A stretch of 40,930 bases of DNA, taken from NCBI GenBank assembly GCA_021324415.1, contig JAJPJF010000293.1, positions 1-40,930 of the forward strand. Reading direction: 5' to 3'. Each line of letters opens with the position of its first letter. Position 1 is the first letter of the stretch. Shown here in pieces: positions 35,590 to 40,930 of the stretch. Origin of the DNA: Nostocales cyanobacterium Centralia_MAG_434. Lineage in GTDB: Bacteria; Cyanobacteriota; Cyanobacteriia; Cyanobacteriales; Nostocaceae. The notes beneath the pieces were generated by a model. That model searched no databases. It was not told the origin of the DNA and saw nothing but the letters and a program-made list of their open reading frames with translations. Made by a program: the position numbers and the translations under genes.

Positions 35590-37724
35590 AATATTTTGCG
35601 TTCCTCTAAATGAGCTTGGATTTCCTTTTGGGTTCGCCAAACTTGCCGTAACTGCTTGTGAGCAAACAACTCCAACTGATCTCCAACATGGCGTGAACCG
35701 GGTTGAGTGGCATTCCCGTAGCTAGTCAGTGCCATAGCACGTACCGGATGAGAAAACTCAATCACCGCAATATAGGAATCACCAGCAACAGATTTAAAGT
35801 ACTGATTGTTCACTGGTGCATAATCGACAACGCGAAAAACACCAAGGCTGTCCGGACCACCATTGGCAGGGAGATTCACATGACCATACTGTAGTCGGAA
35901 GACGTCACCCCATGCTATATCTAGCTTTCCATAAGCCTTTTCTACCTTGGCTGCAGCTACGGAAAGCGCCTGAGCCGCACTCAAAGGATCTGCTAAGCCG
36001 TTGGGTGTGGTGCGTGGAAATTTTTCGTTCCAAGGAGTTTTAAATACAGTCTTGAGATCTATCTGTTCAACCCAGAAATCGAAGAGTACAGCCCCGTGGC
36101 TATTTCTATCTGCTGATACATCCCAAGCTTGCAGCACATCAGCAGCTTTTCGTGCTGATTGATCCCCATACTTTCGTGCTGCGCTAATCAGGTCATCTAA
36201 GAGACGATCTGCCAGTTCGGAGCGTGTCGAGTGTTTGTACTTAACCATTTCTGTAAAAGATATGCGTTGATCTTCACTGAGCATTCTTGCAGAGCGCTGG
36301 GAGCGAAAACTCATTGGTCCACGGGGAGCCATATAGGGTGGGTAATCATCTGGGGAGAGCACACGTGGAAATGTTGTTGTCCAGGGTGGGTCATTAGTGT
36401 TCTGTAACCAACCACTAGGTGGGTCAATGACGCGGGGCAGATCCTTGTATGGATGGATTTTCGTCCATAATGTGGTTGATGTGTTGCCAGGGATTATGCC
36501 TTGCCAGTATTGAAAATCACCCTTTTGCCGAACTGGAACTTGACCATTGAACAGATGCATGATGTGCCCTTCTCGATCTGCGTACATCACGGTAAACATT
36601 GGGATCTGTAATCGTTGGAGTGCACTTTGAAATTGTCTGAGGTTTTTTGAGCGCGCCATATCCCACCACTGTTGGAGTACACCAGGTCGGTCAAGCCCCA
36701 CCACTCGCAGCGCCACGGCTTTGCCATCTTTGTGAGTGATGATAGGTCCGTGGACAGAACTTTTTACTATCAGTGATTGGTTGCGCAGTGTGCCGTTAGG
36801 TTGCTTAACTTTCAGAGAGAGGGTTTTTGTCTCAAAGGGTAATACCCTACCATCGAATAGATAACCATTGTCAACGAGTTTGAGTTCGTAAGCATCCCAG
36901 CCATCAAAGGTATTCACTGTATGAGTCCAACCTAAATGATCGTTGAATGCGATCGCTAAAACAGGAACCCCAACAAGTGCTGCGCCGTAAGCATCAATAC
37001 CTGGAGCAACAATCTGGGCTTCGTACCACAGGTACGGATCTGACCACGGTAGATGTGGATTTGCCAAGAGCATAGCATTTCCACTCTCAGAATGTGATGG
37101 AGCGATCGCCCAACCATTAGACCCTGCTTTTGGGTGCTGGTTACTGACGGAAGCAAGTTGATCTGGATTGACGACAAAAGTGAAATTGAGTACCCTCTGG
37201 AGGTGAGCCAACACATCTTCTGCCTTTACTGGCAACACGACTTCAACATCATCGGCTATGAGATCCTGATGTTCTTGAGCATAAGCATTCATTCCTGCAG
37301 CAAAAGCGTCAATATACTTGCGGAAAGTTGAACTTTGTGCTGTATACCAAGAACGTGCTCGTTCTGGAACTCCCATAGTCAGTACCCAGCGATCTGATTC
37401 TAGGTATGCTTCTCCCCAATACTGGGCAGCACGTCCCCGTGCTTGACCATAAAGACGTAGGAGCAGGTTACCGTGACTTTGCATCTGCGCCCAACCGAAA
37501 GCTTTAAATGCACTTTGTGCATCCTTGCCGTAGATATGGGGAACACCATAAGTGTCCCAGAATATTTCGGTCAATTTTGGTGTGTGGCTTAAGCTTTGAT
37601 TTGCCATCGCCAAAACCAAAATAAAAGCGAGTATCAACGGTAAGGTTTGCAACGATTGTCTTTTGTAGATTCTAAAGATAGAACGCTTGTTACGAGGGAG
37701 CACATGCACATTGCTAGTAAACAT
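35586..37724 (-). CDS. Secreted Ntn-hydrolase acylase (penicillin acylase/PvdQ/AHL acylase family)
   Basis: The 712-aa precursor has an N-terminal basic stretch and hydrophobic signal at about residues 24-46, so it is exported. The self-cleavage and nucleophile motif is KAG/SNGWAI with Ser202. Processing would give an alpha chain of about 155 aa and a beta chain of 511 aa, close to the usual sizes. Other family marks are NPHLPWSDPYLWYEAQI, WTHTVNTFDGWDAYEL and the Asn-rich C-terminal part. Members hydrolyse amides of fatty or aromatic acyl groups: PvdQ removes the acyl chain of the pyoverdine precursor, and Anabaena AiiC cleaves acyl-homoserine lactones. Beside a FAAL-started lipopeptide operon, removal of the N-terminal fatty acid after export is the most attractive role. 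Signal quenching is the alternative. It converges on the exporter gene with a 4-bp overlap. Confidence 0.92.
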   Translation of the reverse strand: MFTSNVHVLPRNKRSIFRIYKRQSLQTLPLILAFILVLAMANQSLSHTPKLTEIFWDTYGVPHIYGKDAQSAFKAFGWAQMQSHGNLLLRLYGQARGRAAQYWGEAYLESDRWVLTMGVPERARSWYTAQSSTFRKYIDAFAAGMNAYAQEHQDLIADDVEVVLPVKAEDVLAHLQRVLNFTFVVNPDQLASVSNQHPKAGSNGWAIAPSHSESGNAMLLANPHLPWSDPYLWYEAQIVAPGIDAYGAALVGVPVLAIAFNDHLGWTHTVNTFDGWDAYELKLVDNGYLFDGRVLPFETKTLSLKVKQPNGTLRNQSLIVKSSVHGPIITHKDGKAVALRVVGLDRPGVLQQWWDMARSKNLRQFQSALQRLQIPMFTVMYADREGHIMHLFNGQVPVRQKGDFQYWQGIIPGNTSTTLWTKIHPYKDLPRVIDPPSGWLQNTNDPPWTTTFPRVLSPDDYPPYMAPRGPMSFRSQRSARMLSEDQRISFTEMVKYKHSTRSELADRLLDDLISAARKYGDQSARKAADVLQAWDVSADRNSHGAVLFDFWVEQIDLKTVFKTPWNEKFPRTTPNGLADPLSAAQALSVAAAKVEKAYGKLDIAWGDVFRLQYGHVNLPANGGPDSLGVFRVVDYAPVNNQYFKSVAGDSYIAVIEFSHPVRAMALTSYGNATQPGSRHVGDQLELFAHKQLRQVWRTQKEIQAHLEERKIF

Positions 37725-37743
37725 TGGAGTTGTATCAACAATA

Positions 37744-37790
37744 TTTTGACAGGCTGTCTTTTGACAACCATTGTTGCATTACCTTAAGTT
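37744..37790 (+). promoter_or_regulatory. Divergent promoter region with two TTTTGACA boxes
   Basis: The 95-bp gap between the acylase (minus) and the repeat protein (plus) holds TTTTGACAG at 37744-37752 and TTTTGACA at 37759-37766, with a GACA-ggc-TGTC palindrome between them. The second TTGACA (37761-37766), an 18-bp spacer and TAAGTT (37785-37790) would make a plausible promoter for the plus-strand gene at 37820. The same octamer occurs upstream of the receptor gene (5079-5086). Confidence 0.4.
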
Positions 37791-37819
37791 TCATCATAGT
37801 AGCTGATTAAAAACCTTTT

Positions 37820-38143
37820 ATGATTGACTCTAAAGCATCCCGAAAAAAGCTCAAATTGCTAGCGATTGGTATTGCACCCCATGATGGTTTATTTTCAATT
37901 GGCATCTCGCCTCATGGATTAATTTCAATTGGTGCGATTCCCCATGGATTAATCTCGATTGGACTAGTACCTATGGGTGTCATTTCTGTTGGGTTTGTCT
38001 CAATGGGACTTTTAAGCACGGGAATGATAACGATGGGATTGGTGAGTCTGGGTCGAGTGAATATGAGCCTAATCCAACTCAATGCAGCAGATATACATCA
38101 CCAACAACCTGAATCGGACATGAATTCCCATCACCATATGTAA
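37820..38143 (+). CDS. Small decapeptide-repeat protein with one His or Met per repeat and His-rich tail
   Basis: I do not recognise a named family. The 107-aa protein has a short basic N terminus and then seven tandem repeats of about ten residues, roughly S-[IVLT]-G-x-[IV]-[PSTN]-[HM]-G-[LV]-[IVL], from residue 16 to 85. The seventh position is His21, His32, His42, Met52, Met62, Met72 and Met82 in turn, spaced 10 residues apart (11 once). The tail has His93-His94 and His104-106. Hydrophobic/glycine periodicity suggests a solenoid or stacked-turn fold, possibly membrane-associated. A ladder of His then Met side chains suggests binding of soft metals. It lies between the acylase and tonB genes, 209 bp before tonB. 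No strong ribosome site is seen. The repeats make it unlikely to be a chance frame. Confidence 0.7.
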   Translation: MIDSKASRKKLKLLAIGIAPHDGLFSIGISPHGLISIGAIPHGLISIGLVPMGVISVGFVSMGLLSTGMITMGLVSLGRVNMSLIQLNAADIHHQQPESDMNSHHHM

Positions 38144-38352
38144 GGGAAAAATGCTATGCCCACCTTTGAGGGTCGTTTAAAACTCAAGCAGCTAAAGCTA
38201 TGGCGTATAATATATTCTGCAACAAGCCAATGTAAACGCTAGAAATGCTGTTTATGAAAAAACATGATGTTACAACATTAATTCACTGAGAAGCACCTTT
38301 TGCCTTTTGGCCCTCAAAGAAAAGTGAACAAACGTAGAGGAGAATAGAACTG

Positions 38353-39732
38353 ATGAACTTTTCCAGCAATGTGCTAGATCGACGAGCAACAGAACAGAAG
38401 GTTCTGCGATCACATTTCCTCTTTAGTTCTATTAGTTCACTAGTCTTGCATATTCTGGTACTCACCCTCATAAGTCTTTGGTTAAGAACACCTAAGTTTG
38501 TAGAACAGCCAATTGACGTGATAGTTGTTGATCCACCTAGCTTGAAAGCAGCGAAGCCAAAACCAAAAGGCAAAATTGCGCCAATAGTGAATGCTCGCAA
38601 GTCTGATACTCATCAATCGCTGAAAACAATTGCGTTACCTGGAGCCAGTAGTGTCTCTAAAAAAGGTCAAATGACCAATACCAACTCTGCGCCATCATCT
38701 CAATCAATAACTTCACAACTAGCGATCGCCCAACCTCTGCCAGTGGTTGTTGCTAAAAAACTGTCTCAGCCAACAGAAGAAGCTACCAAACAGAAACCAA
38801 TAGCTAAAAAGCAACCTCAATTGGTTGCAACACCGAAACTGCTATCTACACCCATTGCCCCTTTATCACCTCAATCAGTTAAGACTCCCAACTTAGCACA
38901 GACTCTACCCTCGTCAGCTTCCACTTCGCTACCAGCATCATTAAATACATCAAGCCCAAGGAATGTTGCGACCTTACCACCTAAACTCGTTGAAGCTCCT
39001 AAACCTTTGGCATCACCTATTGCAACTTTAACACCCAAACAAGCTCAGGCTCAGACTCCAAAGCGAGTTAGTGTGCCAACACCTAGCCTAAGTGCCACTT
39101 CAAAACCAACATCAACTTCCCATTTCTCTATTCCCATCCCGCCGTCTCAACCACAAGACATTGCTGGAAGTATTACCCACCAATCAGATACTCCTGATGA
39201 AGGAGGGAACCGCCAGAAAGTTGCTATGAGTTCAACAAATAGGGAAAGCCGTGATTCTGGAGGAGATACTGGCAATGGAAACCTAGGACAAAGTAACGGA
39301 TTTGGCAACACCTTGGGGACAAGTTCCGGAAGTGGCTCAAAGGTATCTACAGGTATTGGAAATGGAAACGGTTCTTCAATAGGGTTAGGCTCTAATGGTG
39401 TAATTTGCCGTCGTTGTCCTGCACCAGAATATCCACTTGGAGCAGAAAATTTAGAAGGTAGAGCAGTGGTTGTCATTAATATTGAAAAGGATGGCAACGT
39501 GAGCAATGTAGAAATTGTTAAATCCACTGGCTACGACAATCTTGACCAAACCGTCCTAGAGACAATTAAGAAGAAGTGGAAATTTGCATCCTCGCAAAAG
39601 GAACAGCGTGTTAGGGCAGCAGTTAACTTTGCACTAGCGGGATCGGACTTCTATCATCAAGCTCGTACACGAGAACATCAAGCTCGTGAACTTAAGCATC
39701 AAGGAATACGGGAACGTTTATTCAATCCGTAA
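38353..39732 (+). CDS. tonB: TonB-type energy transducer
   Basis: The 459-aa protein is anchored by one N-terminal helix (about 22-44, SISSLVLHILVLTLISLWL) with a His in the helix (His33), as in TonB. It then has a long Pro/Lys/Ser/Thr-rich periplasmic spacer (about 60-350) with a Gly/Asn/Ser-rich stretch, and a C-terminal TonB domain at about 365-440. That domain shows APEYPLGAENLEGRAVVV, a glycine-containing strand DGNVSNVEIV, KSTGYDNLDQ and KKKWKF. It couples the inner-membrane proton gradient to outer-membrane receptors. AGAGGAGA at 38336-38343, 9 nt before the ATG, is a good ribosome site. No exbB or exbD is in the window. It probably serves the receptor encoded at 2282-4960, though TonB proteins are often shared. 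Confidence 0.92.
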   Translation: MNFSSNVLDRRATEQKVLRSHFLFSSISSLVLHILVLTLISLWLRTPKFVEQPIDVIVVDPPSLKAAKPKPKGKIAPIVNARKSDTHQSLKTIALPGASSVSKKGQMTNTNSAPSSQSITSQLAIAQPLPVVVAKKLSQPTEEATKQKPIAKKQPQLVATPKLLSTPIAPLSPQSVKTPNLAQTLPSSASTSLPASLNTSSPRNVATLPPKLVEAPKPLASPIATLTPKQAQAQTPKRVSVPTPSLSATSKPTSTSHFSIPIPPSQPQDIAGSITHQSDTPDEGGNRQKVAMSSTNRESRDSGGDTGNGNLGQSNGFGNTLGTSSGSGSKVSTGIGNGNGSSIGLGSNGVICRRCPAPEYPLGAENLEGRAVVVINIEKDGNVSNVEIVKSTGYDNLDQTVLETIKKKWKFASSQKEQRVRAAVNFALAGSDFYHQARTREHQARELKHQGIRERLFNP

Positions 39733-39922
39733 GTGTTAATAATCTCCACAAAAGATCTCAGCAATTAGGTTTTGAGCTTATTTCTTCTCCCCACAAGATG
39801 CGCAACGCCATAAGTAAATAAAAGTAAATAAGTGATAAATAAGACCTCAAAAAGGAAAGAATACGGAGAAGAGAGAAAAAGGCAGTAATGGAAGTAACAA
39901 AAGTTGTCAGTAGAGGTGAAGA
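39733..39922. other. Spacer after tonB without recognisable gene
   Basis: The stretch is AT-rich, with AAATAAAAGTAAATAAGTGA-like repeats near 39815-39840. Frames on both strands are short and lack family features. I see no clear terminator hairpin. Confidence 0.5.
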
Positions 39923-40140
39923 ATGAGGAGTGGTTCTGTGTTGGAAACAGAGTTGGGAGAAAAGTCTGTAATACCAAGTTGGTTGGGAGAAGTAGCATTA
40001 TTGGGGAGGTACTGGCCGCGAAAGCGGAGTATTGAACGATTTAATAGACAAAGTACTGGTAGCCAGAGGAAGAATGGGGCGTTATGAGGTGTGTGACTAT
40101 GTGCTGCTACTAAGTGAATACGCAATAAGTGGACACAAGA
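39923..40140 (+). pseudogene. Transposase N-terminal fragment, frameshifted and cut by a fold-back element
   Basis: From the ATG at 39923 the frame reads MRSGSVLETELGEKSV and then IPSWLGEVALLGRYW. Near 40010-40030 the plausible continuation moves to another frame: GVLNDLIDKVLVARGRMGRYEVCDYVLLLSEYAISGHKS, split here as GVLNDLIDKVLVARGR and MGRYEVCDYVLLLSEYA. This resembles the N-terminal part of a cyanobacterial DDE transposase (IS1380/IS4-like), though I am not certain of the family. The similarity stops where the inverted repeat starts at 40141. With a frameshift and no catalytic part, it is a remnant. Confidence 0.55.
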
Positions 40141-40588
40141 GTTGTCGGATTGCACATAAGATGAAATTTTTCCAACGAAAGAAATGTGGGTTCGCGCATA
40201 AAGTGATATTTTGACAACGAATTTATAGGGGTTCCAGACGCAGGATTTCGCGCATAAATTGAAAAGACTGCAGGGAAAGACTTTGAGCCCCGTTGTGATT
40301 TCGCGCATAAATTGAAATTTTCCCACCTTGATTGAACGAATAATCAGGGTTTGTGAGCGGTACTTTAGCCTGCGATCGCAGCCTGTTGAGTTAATAAACA
40401 CGTACCATACACGGTTTGATGACAAAATTTCATTTTATGCGCGAATTAGCCCGACTTAAACCGCCAATTTCATTTTATGCGCGCTCTTTCGTGGCCTAGA
40501 ACCCTTATAAATTCGTTCCCAAAATATCACTTTATGCGCGAACCCACATTTCGTCGCGAATATTTCATCTTATGCGCAAACCGACAAC
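40141..40588. mobile_element. 448-bp fold-back element with about 90-bp inverted repeats and eight 17-bp motifs
   Basis: The left arm at 40141-40233 matches the reverse complement of 40499-40588 over about 90 bp with few changes, both starting GTTGTCGG. Within the element a 17-bp motif, CGCGCATAAANTGAAAT, occurs four times on plus (40151, 40193, 40249, 40302) and four times on minus (ending 40443, 40483, 40540, 40578), mirror-symmetric at spacings of 38-57 bp. The centre (40319-40426) is unique sequence with one HIP1 site. There is no transposase. The layout suggests a non-autonomous mobile element whose motif is a recombinase or transposase binding site. Flanks are fragments of two different genes and show no obvious target duplication. 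Confidence 0.7.
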
Positions 40589-40602
40589 CAAAACTGCACA
40601 AG

Positions 40603-40826
40603 AGCTATTATGAGCCACAAATAATTCACTTTAGTGGGCATGGGTCAGGAGAAGAAGGGCTGGTATTTGCGGATGGAACAGGACAAGTAAAATTGGTAGA
40701 AGGGGGAGCGCTAGTAGGATTATTTGGTTTATTTGCAGAGCATGTAAAGTGTGTGGTGTTAAATGCGTGCTATTCGGAGGTGCAAGCAAGAGCGATCGCA
40801 AAAGAAATAGATTATGTAATAGGCAG
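40603..40826 (+). pseudogene. CHAT (caspase-like peptidase) domain fragment
   Basis: The frame encodes YYEPQIIHFSGHGSGEEGL and, further on, CVVLNACYSEVQA followed by IAKEIDYVIG. This is the central piece of a CHAT-domain protease with the His (SGHG) and Cys (NACYS) catalytic positions. The N-terminal part is replaced by the fold-back element. After IDYVIG, the expected family continuation is lost and the frame ends at 40872 in unrelated sequence. I read it as a remnant of about 75 codons. The nearby start codon at 40477 lies inside the element and is not a credible start. Confidence 0.7.
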
Positions 40827-40930
40827 GGTAAACGTATCTAAATTATTGAGGAGCGTCTCCTCATACCCATGAAAAAATTTCATCAGGTTAACATCCGAGA
40901 AAAACTTAGATCCAGCTACTGGTTTATACC
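40827..40930. other. Right edge: unrelated sequence with a perfect small hairpin
   Basis: After the CHAT similarity ends, GAGGAG-CGT-CTCCTC (40848-40862) forms a 6-bp perfect stem. No gene is visible up to the edge. It could be the end of an insertion that broke the CHAT gene, but the other boundary is outside the window. Confidence 0.35.

Noticed and set aside
38155-38241. A 28-codon frame between the repeat protein and tonB
   Set aside because: No ribosome site, no recognisable similarity and no repeat structure. Too short to support.
39907-40425. Minus-strand open frame of 172 codons
   Set aside because: Its residues are translations of the repeated CGCGCATAAA motif plus the reverse of the transposase remnant. 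It has no family features and spans an element boundary.
40151-40578. Possible CRISPR array from the repeated 17-bp motif
   Set aside because: Copies change orientation halfway, spacing varies from 38 to 57 bp, and the inter-motif sequences are themselves inverted copies, so it is a fold-back and not an array.

Overview
The window looks like chromosomal DNA of a filamentous, probably heterocyst-forming cyanobacterium. The signs are frequent HIP1 octamers (GCGATCGC), tandem heptanucleotide repeats of the CCCCATG/CCCTACA kind in spacers, an AMIN domain on a TonB-dependent receptor, and giant NRPS/PKS genes with typical cyanobacterial linkers. No species can be named from the sequence alone.

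Layout. 1-1149: a left-truncated IS200/IS605-type tnpB and a hairpin-rich leader. 1150-4960 (minus strand): a PepSY membrane protein and a siderophore-type TonB-dependent receptor. 4961-6137: a 1.2 kb spacer with repeated TTTGACA motifs and two fold-back repeats. 6138-35589 (plus strand): a seven-gene biosynthetic run of NRPS (FAAL-ACP-C-A-PCP-C-A-PCP-E), a small C-PCP protein, a PKS (KS-AT-cMT-KR-ACP), an NRPS (C-A-PCP-C-A-PCP-reductase), an aldo/keto reductase, a family 1 glycosyltransferase and an MFS exporter. 35586-37724 (minus strand): a secreted Ntn-hydrolase acylase of the penicillin-acylase/PvdQ type. 37820-39732 (plus strand): a small decapeptide-repeat protein with a His/Met ladder, then a TonB protein. 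39733-40930: debris, namely a transposase fragment, a 448-bp fold-back element with eight copies of a 17-bp motif, and a caspase-like (CHAT) fragment.

How it may work together. The FAAL activates a fatty acid and loads it on the ACP. The lines then add Ser, residue X (epimerised to D), a C-methylated and ketoreduced malonyl unit, Ser and X again, and the terminal reductase domain releases an aldehyde. The pocket codes read as Ser for modules 1 and 3. Modules 2 and 4 share a nearly identical code that I cannot assign. The AKR could reduce the aldehyde, the GT could glycosylate the product and the MFS protein could export it. The periplasmic acylase next door suggests that the fatty acyl chain may be cut off after export, as PvdQ does in pyoverdine maturation. 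The receptor/PepSY pair on one side and TonB on the other raise the possibility of a metallophore. However, no hydroxamate, catechol or beta-hydroxyaspartate enzyme is visible, so the metallophore idea rests on context only.
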